From Candidatus Gastranaerophilales bacterium (lineage in GTDB: Bacteria; Cyanobacteriota; Vampirovibrionia; Gastranaerophilales; Gastranaerophilaceae): 64,000 nucleotides of DNA. The position numbers and the translations under genes were made by a program. This document shows, one piece after another, positions 45,596-56,322 of the stretch (the stretch's first letter is position 1; each line of letters begins with the position of its first letter). The stretch spans positions 96,232 to 160,231 of the forward strand of contig CALVBO010000004.1 of assembly GCA_944325835.1 (NCBI GenBank), in the 5' to 3' direction. The notes beneath the pieces are model-generated. The model had not been told where the DNA came from and ran no database searches. It saw only the letters and a list, made by a program, of their open reading frames with translations.

Positions 45596-45625
45596 GAAAG
45601 GCGGATTTTTAAATCCGCCTTTCTT
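45596..45625. terminator. Bidirectional terminator between cassette 5 and serS
   Basis: GAAAGGCGGATTT (45596-45608) pairs with AAATCCGCCTTTC (45611-45623), usable from both converging genes. Confidence 0.8.
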
Positions 45626-45637
45626 CTATATCCTTTT

Positions 45638-46936
<1,299 letters not shown>

Positions 46937-46981
46937 CTAGTGTAAATCAAAGAAATTCAATAATCAAGGCGTGGACTTATT

Positions 46982-47305
46982 CTAATGTAATATACTTTTT
47001 ATAAAAGAGTTAATTGCACAAAGTTTTGATTTGTCATTTTTGATAAGATTTATGTTTTTGATTATTTCTTTTTCGTAATCGGCGCAGGAGTATTCCTCGC
47101 TAAAGGTAAATAAATCGGCAAATGATATCTTTAAAGCTTCGGATATTTTGACTAAGTTGTCGGGTGACGGGAAATATTTGCCACGTTCGAATGAGCTTAT
47201 ACTGTTTATTTCTACGTCAATAAGCTCTGCGAGTTTTTCCTGAGTTATATTATTTAGCTTTCTATATTTCTGTATATTTTTGCCGAGATTTTCTTTCAAG
47301 TTCAT
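46982..47305 (-). CDS. XRE-family helix-turn-helix regulator
   Basis: 107 residues with an N-terminal lambda-repressor-like helix-turn-helix (NIQKYRKLNNITQEKLAELI, then SISSFERGKYFPSPDNLVKI). The C-terminal part is short and helical, with no enzyme or ligand domain seen. Divergent from the glycosyltransferase, with a 45-bp palindrome between them that is a likely operator. Confidence 0.88.
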   Translation of the reverse strand: MNLKENLGKNIQKYRKLNNITQEKLAELIDVEINSISSFERGKYFPSPDNLVKISEALKISFADLFTFSEEYSCADYEKEIIKNINLIKNDKSKLCAINSFIKSILH

Positions 47306-47364
47306 TTTTTAATTGTATCCTGTTTAGGAGGTATAAATAACAATTTATCTCTTGTATATTTGTC

Positions 47365-47413
47365 TTGATTTTACAAGTATTACATGTATAATATACATGC
47401 AATACTTGTAAAA
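47365..47413 (+). promoter_or_regulatory. Promoter embedded in a 45-bp palindrome (candidate operator)
   Basis: Palindrome 47369-47413: left arm TTTTACAAGTATT, right arm AATACTTGTAAAA, with inner CATGTATA/TATACATG. The promoter TTGATT (47365-47370), 16 bases, TATAAT (47387-47392) for the glycosyltransferase lies inside it, so a bound dimer would block transcription. Confidence 0.7.
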
Positions 47414-47458
47414 TAGCTTTGAAATTGCATTCATTGCTTGTAGGTTGTGGGAGGCTTG

Positions 47459-48313
47459 ATGAAAGAACCGGAAATTTCTTTGGTGATACCTGTTTATAAT
47501 GTTGAAAAATGTCTTGTACGATGTTTGAATAGTGTAATTAACCAAACATTCACAGATTTGGAAATAATCTGTATAAATGACGGCTCGGAGGATAATTCTT
47601 TGTCGATTCTTCAGGAGTACTCTAAGAAGGATGAACGAATTCGAATAATTAATCAACAAAATGCAGGACTCTCTGCTGTTAGGAATGTTGGAATTGATGT
47701 GGCCCGTGGTAAATATATCAGTTTTATCGATTCTGATGATTGGATAGATTTGGATTTTTGTGAGAAATTATATAGTAGTGCAGAAAAGTATTCTGCAGAT
47801 ATTGCTGTTGGCGGAATTATTAGGACTTGCAGATTTAAAAGAAAATATTTCCTCAGGTTTGAAGAAGAAAAAGTTTCTCTCGACTTGCAGGAGAAATTTG
47901 ATATATGTGACGTCCCTGAAAGGTGTTATGTATGGAATAAAATTTACAGGCTTGATAAACTCCGTGAAACAAATTTAAGATTTTTGGAAGGGCGGGTTTT
48001 TGAAGATATAATTTTTACACCCAGAGTTTTGTATTCGTTGGGTAAGCTGGTTACGGTTCCAAATGTATATTACTATTATTGGGAAAATCCTAATTCAATA
48101 GTAAAGAGTCCTTCTGAAACTAATAAGCAGGATCGTGCATACGCATTTGAAGAAACCGGAAAATTTTTGAAAGAACATAATATTAATCCGGAAATTTGGG
48201 CAACAAAGCTGAAACGATTTAAATTTCTCGGGTGCTCAATATTAAAAATAAAAACTAAAAGAAATAAAAAACAATATATATTATTTAATATTTTTAAGTT
48301 TGGCCGTATTTAA
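47459..48313 (+). CDS. Family 2 glycosyltransferase
   Basis: GT-A fold inverting glycosyltransferase: VIPVYNVEKCLVRCLNSVIN, then TDLEIICINDGSEDNS, NAGLSAVRNVGIDVARG and the nucleotide/metal motif FIDSDDW. 284 residues. The ATG at 47459 follows GGGAGG; a GTG 12 bases upstream is part of that site. The last ~30 residues are very lysine-rich. Alone with a divergent XRE regulator, it looks like an acquired regulated surface-sugar gene, and its coding end is more AT-rich than its neighbours. Confidence 0.88.
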   Translation: MKEPEISLVIPVYNVEKCLVRCLNSVINQTFTDLEIICINDGSEDNSLSILQEYSKKDERIRIINQQNAGLSAVRNVGIDVARGKYISFIDSDDWIDLDFCEKLYSSAEKYSADIAVGGIIRTCRFKRKYFLRFEEEKVSLDLQEKFDICDVPERCYVWNKIYRLDKLRETNLRFLEGRVFEDIIFTPRVLYSLGKLVTVPNVYYYYWENPNSIVKSPSETNKQDRAYAFEETGKFLKEHNINPEIWATKLKRFKFLGCSILKIKTKRNKKQYILFNIFKFGRI

Positions 48314-48363
48314 TTGAAAAGTTCATATATCCATAAATCAACCGTTTAGATGACCCGCTTTTG

Positions 48364-48392
48364 TTGACATCGCACGGGCAATTTGATAAACT
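48364..48392 (+). promoter_or_regulatory. Candidate promoter of the TPR gene
   Basis: TTGACA, 17-base spacer, TAAACT, 43 bases before the start codon. Confidence 0.55.
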
Positions 48393-48435
48393 TAAATTGT
48401 ATTGGTATATTTAATTATACAGAAGAGGGAACGAA

Positions 48436-50583
48436 ATGAAAAAAGATAAATTTTTAACAGCATTATTATTGACGTCTTGTGCGCTTAGTGTCAGTATGAT
48501 GACGCTTGCTCCGGCACAGGCTGCTTATACTATGGATCAAGAGGCTGAAATTTCTCTGTGGACTGATTATATCAAAGATTCACCAAATGACGCTTTCGGA
48601 TATCTGAATAGAGCCAACATTAACTATGCGGCAGGTGAATATACAAAAGCTATTGCAGATTATGATGCTGTTTTAAAAATTGATCAATATAATACTGATG
48701 CCTATGTTAAACGTGCCAATGCAAAATATACGACTAATGATTTGGAAGGCGCTTTAAAAGATTACGCTATTGCCCTTGAAATTAATCCGTCTTTGCCGGA
48801 GGCGCGTTTTAATATCGGAAGAGTTTATTATAGAACTCAAAATTTCCCTAAATCAGTAGAAAATATGCGTGCAGCCATTAAACTTGATACTCAAAGACCG
48901 GAATATTATTTTGAACTTGCAAGATCTGAATATAAAGCCGGCTTGTATACAGATTCCAATGAAAGTTTCTCTAAAGCCATTGCATTGAAAGATAATTATC
49001 TTGACGCTTATTACGGCAAAGGGCTTGCATCTATGAATCTGGCGAAATATGATGAGGCAATTAACTGCTTTGATACGGTTATCAGGTCCGGTCAAAGATA
49101 TGAAAACGCGCATTATTATAAAGGCTTAGCGGAATATCAGCTTGGTAAATATGATCTTGCTATCGCTGATTTTGATGTCGCACTTGAGGAAACTCCTAAT
49201 GATGGTTTAATCTATAATTCTCGCGGTAAAGCAAAAGAATTACTTGGAAATAAATCCGCAGCTAAAAAAGATTATAAAATGGCAAAAGAACTCGGGGTTA
49301 AAGTCGTAGGGCTGAATACAGCCGATAAAGCAGCAGCAAGTTCTGTAAATCCTGAAAATACTGCGGCTCAGGCAACACCGCAGGCTCCTGAAGCTGAAAC
49401 AGTCACTGAAACAGCCCCTGTTACCGCTGAAGAAAGAGCAATCTTAGATGAAGCGGTAAACAGACGTCTTGCTAATGAAAAAATTGCGGAAGGTGATGTT
49501 TACAGCGCAGTGGCTCTCTATGATAATGTTGTAAATGGCGACCCTACAAATGCCGCTAATTATCTGGAACGCGCAAGACTTAAACTTAAAGTTAATGACT
49601 ATGACGGCGTTATCAATGATTTGGAAATGGCTCTGAAAATGGGCGCAGATCCGTCGAGTGTATATTTCTATCAGGGTAAAGCGCTGGAAGGTAAAAATAA
49701 TTATCCTTTAGCATATAAAGCTTACGCTTTTGCTCTCAGAGGAGCACCTGAAAATCCTGAATACAGATATTCTTTTGGAAATATGGCGTTTAATGTCGGA
49801 AGATTTGCTGAAGCTGATGAAATCCTTTCGCTTGTTCTGGAATCAGACGCGGCTCAATATCCGGATGCATACCTTATAAGGGCTAAGGCAAGATATCAAA
49901 TGGGTGAATTCTATTCCGCAATTGCCGACGCTGCTAAATACACAAAACTTTATCCGAAATGCGCTGAAGCTTATTTCTACAGCGCAATGTCAAAAACAGC
50001 CCTAAAAAGCTACGAAGATGCTGTGAAGGATTTCAATCTGGCTGTAAAATATGATAAGGATAATACTAATTATTACCTGTTTAGAGCCAGAGCAAACCTC
50101 GCACTGGAAGATTATAAAAAAGTCGCAAGCGACTACAAAAAAATCGTTGAAATTAAGAAAGAAAATGCTACAACGGAAGATCATTTGAGAGTTGCGCAGG
50201 CCGAAGTCCTTAATGACAACGATGAAGAAGCTTTGCTCTATTTTGATATAATTCTTTCTAACGATAAATTGAATGATAATGTATATCTTGACAGAGCAAG
50301 ACTATATGAAAAAATGGGACGTCATTATGATGCAATTAATGATTACACAACGGCATTGAGATTAAATCCTGATCAGAAAATTGTCTACAAAGAGCGCGGT
50401 CTGCTTCTTGTTGACACCAAAGCTTACAGAAAAGGCATTATGGATCTTGATGTCGCGATAAAGCTTGAACCTAAAAATGGTCAGCTATATTACTACCGTG
50501 CAATTGCGAAACAGTCAACCGGCGATAAAGAAGGTGCACTGGTTGATTTTGAAATGGCAAAACGGTTTAATGAAGATCTGTAA
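48436..50583 (+). CDS. Secreted tetratricopeptide-repeat protein
   Basis: 715 residues with a signal peptide (to about residue 33, LAPAQAAY) and two blocks of TPR repeats (about 45-290 and 345-715) separated by an Ala/Thr/Pro linker. Repeats show the usual A..DYD.AL and A...KG.A spacing, for example NRANINYAAGEYTKAIADYD. Probably a periplasmic or outer-membrane scaffold for protein partners; no enzyme domain is seen. Strong terminator after the stop. Confidence 0.87.
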   Translation: MKKDKFLTALLLTSCALSVSMMTLAPAQAAYTMDQEAEISLWTDYIKDSPNDAFGYLNRANINYAAGEYTKAIADYDAVLKIDQYNTDAYVKRANAKYTTNDLEGALKDYAIALEINPSLPEARFNIGRVYYRTQNFPKSVENMRAAIKLDTQRPEYYFELARSEYKAGLYTDSNESFSKAIALKDNYLDAYYGKGLASMNLAKYDEAINCFDTVIRSGQRYENAHYYKGLAEYQLGKYDLAIADFDVALEETPNDGLIYNSRGKAKELLGNKSAAKKDYKMAKELGVKVVGLNTADKAAASSVNPENTAAQATPQAPEAETVTETAPVTAEERAILDEAVNRRLANEKIAEGDVYSAVALYDNVVNGDPTNAANYLERARLKLKVNDYDGVINDLEMALKMGADPSSVYFYQGKALEGKNNYPLAYKAYAFALRGAPENPEYRYSFGNMAFNVGRFAEADEILSLVLESDAAQYPDAYLIRAKARYQMGEFYSAIADAAKYTKLYPKCAEAYFYSAMSKTALKSYEDAVKDFNLAVKYDKDNTNYYLFRARANLALEDYKKVASDYKKIVEIKKENATTEDHLRVAQAEVLNDNDEEALLYFDIILSNDKLNDNVYLDRARLYEKMGRHYDAINDYTTALRLNPDQKIVYKERGLLLVDTKAYRKGIMDLDVAIKLEPKNGQLYYYRAIAKQSTGDKEGALVDFEMAKRFNEDL

Positions 50584-50590
50584 ACTTGAT

Positions 50591-50622
50591 AAAGCCCCCG
50601 TTTTACGGGGGCTTTACTTTTT
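50591..50622 (+). terminator. Terminator after the TPR gene
   Basis: AAAGCCCCCGT (50591-50601) pairs with ACGGGGGCTTT (50605-50615). As in cassette 1, the end overlaps the next promoter. Confidence 0.9.
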
Positions 50623-50641
50623 ATAAAAAATGATACATAAT
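50613..50641 (+). promoter_or_regulatory. Cassette 6 promoter
   Basis: TTTACT, 17-base spacer, CATAAT; same form as cassette 1. Confidence 0.75.
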
Positions 50642-50644
50642 GAA

Positions 50645-50755
50645 AGAGGCAATAAGGCAATAAGAGAATAAGGCAATGAGTCGTTATGTCCAAATGGAAG
50701 AAAAAAAGAAAAGTCCTATTGCCGTAATGCCCAATTGACCTATTACTTATGATAA
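50645..50755 (+). repeat. Cassette 6 5'-UTR inverted repeat
   Basis: AGGCAATAAGGCAATAAG on the left, CCTATTGCC and ATTGACC on the right. Confidence 0.72.
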
Positions 50756-50920
50756 AGAAAGGACCAGCGGTCAGCGCGAGCGAGCCGAGAGTGGAGTGCG
50801 TGACGCACGTAACTCGTTTTCGACGAGTCGAGCAAGAAAAGCCGGTATTATAATAAGCCAAAGGCGAGAAGCCAGAAAGGATAGAAAGATGAAAAAACAG
50901 AGAAGTGTAAGTATTTGTAC

Positions 50921-50934
50921 GGGGGGGGGGGGGG
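50921..50934 (+). repeat. Poly-G tract, cassette 6 (14 G)
   Basis: Followed by CGTGCCTTACC rather than the usual CCGGCTGAGCC or CCTCTCTTAAC. Confidence 0.9.
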
Positions 50935-50979
50935 CGTGCCTTACCCGCAAAATTAGGTATTGAAGACACTACGTCCTCA

Positions 50980-51125
50980 TGTCATCCTGAACAGCGAGCG
51001 TACTGAGGCACAAAGCGAGAATGTGAAGCAAAACTGTCATGCTGAACTTGTTTCAGCATCTGTCCCATGTCGCGAGCTACCGTTAACGCTGGCCAGATTC
51101 CGAAATAAATTCGTCGGGATGATAT
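50980..51125 (+). repeat. Palindromic repeat units in cassette 6
   Basis: GCTGAACTTGTTTCAGCAT (51041-51059) and related half units; CATTGCGAGCGACCGAAGG at about 51140 is a second repeat type. Confidence 0.7.
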
Positions 51126-51713
51126 TAAAGGAAATACCGTCATTGCGAGCGACCGAAGGGAGCGTGGCAATCCATTCAACGTTGGTACTGCGCCCCGCGT
51201 TTTCTTGTTCGACTCGCGGAAAACGTGCCTACGTGCTTTCAGCACTCCGCACTCCGCTCGCTCACGCAAACGCCACCGCTCGCGCTTGCGCGAAAGAGCG
51301 CGCCGGCAAAGCCGGTCTTATAACGTTACGACAAAACCTACCAACGTATCGGGGAAGTGCCTCAGGCACGCCGCGTCGCGCGCTTGACTCTACACAAGGC
51401 AAGCCTTGTTCCGTGGCTCTGCTCGGCTTGGCCTTTACCATGGCGGAGATACTGTTATCAGGTGCTTCTTACAGGGATGCAAGTACTAAATGCCGTTCGT
51501 TTGACAATGCTCGTATGCCAAATAAAGAGGAATTAGCCTCTTTACTGTATAATAAAATATTGATAGGTAATTTTGCAAATAATACTGCGAGTCATTATTG
51601 GTCATCAACTTTTTATGATGAGAATAATGCTTGGTTATTGGGCGTCGACGGTGTCTATCGTAATTATAGTAAAGACTATTATGTCGGAACCGTTCGTTGT
51701 ATTAAACGTTAAA

Positions 51714-51740
51714 AATCCCGCTTATTAGGCGGGATTTTTT
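51714..51740. terminator. Terminator between cassette 6 and accC
   Basis: AATCCCGC (51714-51721) pairs with GCGGGATT (51729-51736), then a T run. Confidence 0.8.
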
Positions 51741-51744
51741 GTTA

Positions 51745-53103
51745 TTAACTAAAGTGTTTGCCTTTTCTTTTATAATAATCTTCAATGAAGCCGGTATTGA
51801 AGTTGCCGCTGATAAATACTTCATCTTCAATAATGTCCTGATGAAAAGGAAGAGTTGTTTCAATGCCTGTAATAACGTATTCTTTTAAGGCACGGTACAT
51901 TCTTCTTCTTGCTTCATTTCTGTTTCTTCCCCAGCAAATCAACTTACCTATCATAGAATCGTAGGTCGGTGGGATTGTGTAATCCTGATATGCGTGAGAA
52001 TCCACTCTGACTCCGAAACCGCCCGGTGTTACGTATCCTGTGATTTTACCCGGGTTTGGCATAAAGTTTTTGTCAGGGTTTTCAGCATTGATGCGGCATT
52101 CAATAGCGTGACCGCGAAGAACAATATCTTCTTGCGTGAAATCAAGTTTTTCGCCTGCCGCAACTAGGATTTGTTCTCTGACAAGGTCAATATTGGAAAT
52201 CATTTCCGTTACGCAGTGTTCAACCTGAATACGTGTATTCATTTCCATAAAGTACCATTTGCCGTCATGGTCAAGCAGAAATTCACATGTTCCGACACCT
52301 TCATAATTAATTGCTTTTGCCGCACGAACAGCAGCTGCACCCATTTCCTGACGTGTCTTTTCATCAATTGCAGGGGACGGCGCTTCTTCAATTAATTTCT
52401 GGTGACGTCTTTGAATTGAACAGTCGCGTTCGCCTAAGTGGACAACGTTGCCGTACTGGTCTGCAAGTATCTGAACCTCAATATGACGAGGGTTTTCAAG
52501 ATATTTTTCCGCATAAACGTCAGGGTTTCCGAAGAAATTTTGAGCTTCTGTCTGGCAAAGACTCATATTTGTTTCGACTTCATCATCACTTCTGACAATT
52601 CTCATGCCTTTTCCGCCGCCGCCGGCTGTTGCCTTAAGGATTATCGGGTATCCGGCTTTTTTTGCAAATTCTTTTACTTCCTGAGGCGTTTTAACAATTC
52701 CTGTTCCCGGTGTCACCGGAACATTATTTTCAACCATTGTTTTTCTGGCTGTAGCTTTGTCGCCCATTTTTCTCATTGATTCGGCGGAAGGTCCGATAAA
52801 TTTAACGCCTGACTGAGTACAGATGTCTACAAAGTCGGCTCTTTCCGACATAAAACCGTATCCCGGGTGGATTGCATCAGCGCCTGCAACTTCTGCGGCT
52901 GACATAATAGCCGGTATACTTAAGTAACTATTGGCGCTGGGAGCGGGTCCTATACAATAAGCTTCTGTTGCAAGTCTTACGTGAAGCGAATTGGCATCAG
53001 CCTGTGAATAAATTGCAACCGTTGGTATTCCTAACTCTCTGCAAGCGCGGATAATTCTTACTGCAATTTCTCCGCGGTTTGCTATTAAAACTTTTCTAAA
53101 CAT
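51745..53103 (-). CDS. accC: Acetyl-CoA carboxylase biotin carboxylase subunit
   Basis: ATP-grasp enzyme that carboxylates biotin on AccB, the first half-reaction of fatty-acid synthesis. VLIANRGEIAVRIIRACREL begins the biotin-carboxylase N-domain; KATAGGGGKGMRIV is the glycine-rich ATP loop; EMNTRIQVEHCVTEM carries the catalytic Glu/Arg region. 452 residues, full length. Downstream of accB and efp on the same strand. Confidence 0.96.
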   Translation of the reverse strand: MFRKVLIANRGEIAVRIIRACRELGIPTVAIYSQADANSLHVRLATEAYCIGPAPSANSYLSIPAIMSAAEVAGADAIHPGYGFMSERADFVDICTQSGVKFIGPSAESMRKMGDKATARKTMVENNVPVTPGTGIVKTPQEVKEFAKKAGYPIILKATAGGGGKGMRIVRSDDEVETNMSLCQTEAQNFFGNPDVYAEKYLENPRHIEVQILADQYGNVVHLGERDCSIQRRHQKLIEEAPSPAIDEKTRQEMGAAAVRAAKAINYEGVGTCEFLLDHDGKWYFMEMNTRIQVEHCVTEMISNIDLVREQILVAAGEKLDFTQEDIVLRGHAIECRINAENPDKNFMPNPGKITGYVTPGGFGVRVDSHAYQDYTIPPTYDSMIGKLICWGRNRNEARRRMYRALKEYVITGIETTLPFHQDIIEDEVFISGNFNTGFIEDYYKRKGKHFS

Positions 53104-53160
53104 ATTCCTTTTCCTTAGTTCCCGCGCTGCCGGCAGGGCAGAAACGGGAAATCCATTTCA

Positions 53161-53610
53161 CTATTCAACGTACATTAAAACCTGACCGTATTCAACCGGC
53201 TGGCCGTTTTCAACGCAAATTTCAACGATTTTGCCGGAGACTTCGGAGTCAATTTCGTTCATTAATTTCATTGCTTCAACGATACAAACGACATCGCCTT
53301 CTTTAACGGTGTCACCTACCTGAACAAAAGGTTTTGCATCCGGTGACGGTGCGGTATAGAAGGTTCCTACCATCGGGGATGTAATAGTTTTTCTGTTGTC
53401 AGCTTTAGGTGCCGCAGGTGCTGCCGGAGCCTGCGGGGCAGCTTGAGGCGCAGGGGCTTGAATAGCAGGTGCCGCAACCGTTTGAACTATCCCTGTTACT
53501 TCTTTTCTCAGAGAAACTGCGCAATTTTCATCTTCAAGTGTAATTTCTGTCAAGTTATTGTCAGAAAGGATTTTTGCTAATTTTTCAATATAATTTGTAT
53601 CAATTTTCAT
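53161..53610 (-). CDS. accB: Acetyl-CoA carboxylase biotin carboxyl carrier protein
   Basis: 149 residues: N-terminal domain, an Ala/Pro-rich mobile linker ([14 protein letters not shown]), and the biotinyl domain with [10 protein letters not shown], whose lysine at about 115 is biotinylated. The ATG at 53610 has GGGAG at a proper distance; the ATG at 53616 is too close and the frame extends further to 53628. 57 bases upstream of accC. Confidence 0.95.
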   Translation of the reverse strand: MKIDTNYIEKLAKILSDNNLTEITLEDENCAVSLRKEVTGIVQTVAAPAIQAPAPQAAPQAPAAPAAPKADNRKTITSPMVGTFYTAPSPDAKPFVQVGDTVKEGDVVCIVEAMKLMNEIDSEVSGKIVEICVENGQPVEYGQVLMYVE

Positions 53611-53637
53611 TTTCATCTCCCTAATCAAAATATTAAA

Positions 53638-53664
53638 GAGAAGGCTTAGATAAGCCTTCTCCTT
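53638..53664 (-). terminator. Partial terminator between efp and accB
   Basis: GAGAAGGCTTA pairs with TAAGCCTTCTC around a short loop at 53638-53662. Some read-through into accB is expected. Confidence 0.65.
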
Positions 53665-53678
53665 GAAAATTTATAATA

Positions 53679-54236
53679 CTAGCATCTGTCTAGGTATTCG
53701 TTGGTACGGGTATCAATTCTGATCTTATCGCCGTTAGCAACGAAGAACGGAACGTTAACGACAGCGCCTGTTTCAAGTTTAGCCGGTTTAGTACCGCCTT
53801 GAGCGGTGTTGCCCTTTTCTGCCGGCGGAGTGTCAACAACTTCAAGCTCAACGTGAGCCGGAAGGTCTACACCGATAACGCGGTTGTTGTGAAGCAATAC
53901 CTGAACAACCATGTTTTCTTTAAGGTATTTAATCCCGTCGCCGACCTGGATTTCTGTCAAAGGTAGTTGTTCGTATGTTTCCATATCCATCATAACGAAG
54001 TCAGCACCTTCTTTGTAAAGGTATTGCATTTCGCGTCTGTCAAGAGTTGCTTTGCCGACTTTTTCGCCCGCTCTGAAAGTTTTTTCAAGAACGTTGCCGG
54101 TTTCAACGTTTTTAAGTTTTGTTCTTACAAACGCCGCACCTTTACCCGGTTTAACGTGTAAAAATTCTACAACAGACCATAAGCCGTTGTCTAATTCAAG
54201 CGTCAAGCCTGTTTTTAAATCGTTTACAGAAATCAT
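53679..54236 (-). CDS. efp: Elongation factor P
   Basis: 185 residues, full three-domain EF-P, which rescues ribosomes stalled at polyproline. The tip loop is [14 protein letters not shown], with the position often modified being Lys at about 32. The closing domain has [14 protein letters not shown]. efp before accB-accC is the order common in cyanobacteria and relatives. Confidence 0.96.
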   Translation of the reverse strand: MISVNDLKTGLTLELDNGLWSVVEFLHVKPGKGAAFVRTKLKNVETGNVLEKTFRAGEKVGKATLDRREMQYLYKEGADFVMMDMETYEQLPLTEIQVGDGIKYLKENMVVQVLLHNNRVIGVDLPAHVELEVVDTPPAEKGNTAQGGTKPAKLETGAVVNVPFFVANGDKIRIDTRTNEYLDRC

Positions 54237-54259
54237 ATTTTTCCCCTTTTTTAATTATA

Positions 54260-54467
54260 ATATCTCTTTTATGTCCGAGAAATTTTCGCGTGATCGCGGA
54301 AATTTCGAGTGACGTGTTAGGCAGCGTAGCCACGGACTGACCTGCGTGAGCAGGGCGAGCAGGTGGCGGAGTACTGCTTTTTATCCCATTCTAGCATAAA
54401 CATTTCATTTTACAAATTTTATTAATATATGTTTACGAATTCGGGGTTTTTAGTGTAAAATAATCCT
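54260..54467. other. Intergenic region upstream of efp and rsgA
   Basis: It holds a 15-bp-stem hairpin (CGAGAAATTTTCGCG and CGCGGAAATTTCGAG, 54280-54313). A GC-rich patch to 54375 looks like decayed repeat. A minus-strand TTGTAA, 16 bases, TAGAAT box for efp lies near 54390-54417, and the rsgA promoter follows. Confidence 0.5.
54432..54461 (+). promoter_or_regulatory. rsgA promoter, probably leaderless
   Basis: TTTACG, 18-base spacer, TAAAAT ends 6 bases before the ATG at 54468, and no ribosome site is present. Transcription would start at or next to the ATG. Confidence 0.5.
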
Positions 54468-55466
54468 ATGGCAATCGGACAGGTTTATAAGATACATTCG
54501 GATTTTTATTATATTACCTCGGGGGAGGAGCATTTTGAATGTAAAATTCGCGAGGTATTGAAAAAACAGAATGAAAAAATTCTGGTCGGAGATTTTGTTG
54601 AGTTTGAAAACGGGCATATAACAAAAATTCTTCCGCGAAAATCTTTTATTCCGCGCCCGAGTGTTGCCAATGTTGATCAAATCGTAGTTGTTTCGGCGTT
54701 AAAATCGCCGGATTTGGATTTTAACCAGCTTGACAGATACATCGCGTTTGCCAAATATTACGGCCTAGATGTAAAACTTTGCTTTAACAAAGAAGATTTG
54801 AACGCGGAAGAAGGACTTATTGAGCTTATCAAATCTATCTATGAACCGCTCGGGTATCAGCTTTTCTTTACCTCGGCAAAAGAGCATCGCGGTGTGAAGG
54901 TTTTTGAAGAAATTCTGAAGGGCAAGACCAGCGTGCTGTGCGGCAGCTCGGGCGTCGGTAAATCCAGCCTGATTAACGCGATTAATCCTGAATTTCATCT
55001 GAAAACAAAAGAAATAAGTGCAAAAACAGGCCGCGGAACACATACAACACGCCATTGTGAAATTATGAAACTTGATTCGGACACTAAAATTATTGATACT
55101 CCGGGGTTTAGTAATCTGAAATTTGATTTTATTCTCCCGACTGAAGTCGATCTGCTTTTTGATGAAATCGCTGTTTACAAAGGTCAGTGTAAGTTTGCCG
55201 ACTGCCTTCACAGGTTGGAAACCGGCTGTGCAGTGCTTGAAAATCTGGATAAAATTCCGTATTCACGCTATGCAAGCTTTCTTGCATTTGTTGAAGAAGC
55301 AAAAGAATACAAGGAAAAAGTTAAGTATGAGGGTAAAAAGGTAGAAACTTCAAAGAAAAAGATTAACGACAAAACAGCGGTTAAAATAAGCGAGCGCAAG
55401 CGCCAGTCCGCGCGTAATACGCTGAAACAAAACGTTTATAAGGATATAGAACACCATGATGAATGA
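54468..55466 (+). CDS. rsgA: Ribosome small-subunit GTPase RsgA
   Basis: Circularly permuted GTPase with an OB-fold N-terminus (~1-65), then G4 (CFNKEDL), G1 at about residue 159 (GSSGVGKSSLINAI), G2 (GRGTHTTRHCE), G3 (DTPGFSN), and a C-terminal zinc site (CKFADCLHRLETGCAV). Releases late 30S assembly factors. 332 residues, with a lysine-rich C-terminal tail. Overlaps the prenyl synthase by 11 bases. Confidence 0.95.
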   Translation: MAIGQVYKIHSDFYYITSGEEHFECKIREVLKKQNEKILVGDFVEFENGHITKILPRKSFIPRPSVANVDQIVVVSALKSPDLDFNQLDRYIAFAKYYGLDVKLCFNKEDLNAEEGLIELIKSIYEPLGYQLFFTSAKEHRGVKVFEEILKGKTSVLCGSSGVGKSSLINAINPEFHLKTKEISAKTGRGTHTTRHCEIMKLDSDTKIIDTPGFSNLKFDFILPTEVDLLFDEIAVYKGQCKFADCLHRLETGCAVLENLDKIPYSRYASFLAFVEEAKEYKEKVKYEGKKVETSKKKINDKTAVKISERKRQSARNTLKQNVYKDIEHHDE

Positions 55467-56322
55467 TTTGATAAAATTGATAGATGAAAATTTGGACAAA
55501 TTCCTTCCTATAGAGTATCCGGAGGAGCTTTTTAAATCAATGCGCTATACGGTTCTTCTGGAAGGGAAAAGGCTTAGACCTGTTCTCTGTCTTGAAATTT
55601 GCAGGTGTCTTGGCGGTAAAATTGAAGATGCGCTGCCGACAGCCTGCGCGATTGAAATGCTCCATGCCCAAACCCTTATCCACGATGACCTTCCGTGTAT
55701 GGATAATGACGATTTCAGACGCGGAAAACCCTCAAATCATAAGGTCTTTGGAGAAGCAACCGCAGTTCTTGCAGGAGATGCGCTAATCTCTTATGCTGCG
55801 CAGGTAATTTTGAGAAATTCTAAAAATCTGCCGGCTGATGTGCTTTTGCAGCTTCTTGATGATTTTTGCACTGCAGCCGGAGCGAGGGGTGTTATTGCCG
55901 GTCAGGTAGTCGATATTGAAGCAGAAGGACATCCTGAAAAACACTGTGCGGAAAAACTTGATTTTATCCATGAACATAAAACCGGCGATTTGTTTAAACT
56001 TGCAATTGTTTCAGGTGCAAGAATAGCAGGCGGCTCTTGTGAACAAATTGAAGATGCAAAGAAATTCGCACGTGATTTCGGGCTGGCATTCCAAATCGCT
56101 GACGATATACTTGACGTGGTTTCCGATTTCGAAACAATGGGTAAAACTTTAGGCAAAGACGCGCAGAGCGGAAAACTTACTTATGTTACAATGTACGGGC
56201 TGGATAATGCGAAATGTAAACTTTCTTGCCTTCTGGATAGTTGTGATGTTATAATTAACAAATACAATTCCGAAATATTACGGGAAATAGTAAAAGGGAT
56301 TAGAAAGAGAGTAGGAATATAA
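55456..56322 (+). CDS. ispA: Farnesyl/geranylgeranyl diphosphate synthase
   Basis: Class I trans-prenyltransferase that extends allylic diphosphates with IPP. The first aspartate motif is DDLPCMDND (from about residue 77), with the extra two residues typical of FPP/GGPP synthases of this type. The second is DDILD (from about 216). GKRLRPVLCLE binds IPP. 288 residues. Product length (C15 or C20) cannot be fixed by eye. Confidence 0.92.
   Translation: MMNDLIKLIDENLDKFLPIEYPEELFKSMRYTVLLEGKRLRPVLCLEICRCLGGKIEDALPTACAIEMLHAQTLIHDDLPCMDNDDFRRGKPSNHKVFGEATAVLAGDALISYAAQVILRNSKNLPADVLLQLLDDFCTAAGARGVIAGQVVDIEAEGHPEKHCAEKLDFIHEHKTGDLFKLAIVSGARIAGGSCEQIEDAKKFARDFGLAFQIADDILDVVSDFETMGKTLGKDAQSGKLTYVTMYGLDNAKCKLSCLLDSCDVIINKYNSEILREIVKGIRKRVGI

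Larger units (their letters stand above)
50889..51712 (+). pseudogene. Cassette 6: prepilin/lectin-like gene with an internal deletion (14 G)
   Basis: Start MKKQRSVSICT then 14 G; the frame ends at a TGA within ten codons. The pilin frame (open 50960-51712) is blocked by a TAG at 50954, so no single G-length change reconnects it. The pilin itself reads FTMAEILLS (51434) and then jumps to GASYRDASTKCRSFDNARMP, so the helix and middle domain are deleted while the DUF1566-like end (MPNKEELASLL ... HYWSST ... AWLLGV ... VRCIKR) remains in frame. It could serve as a donor of lectin-end sequence, but that is speculative. Confidence 0.85.
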
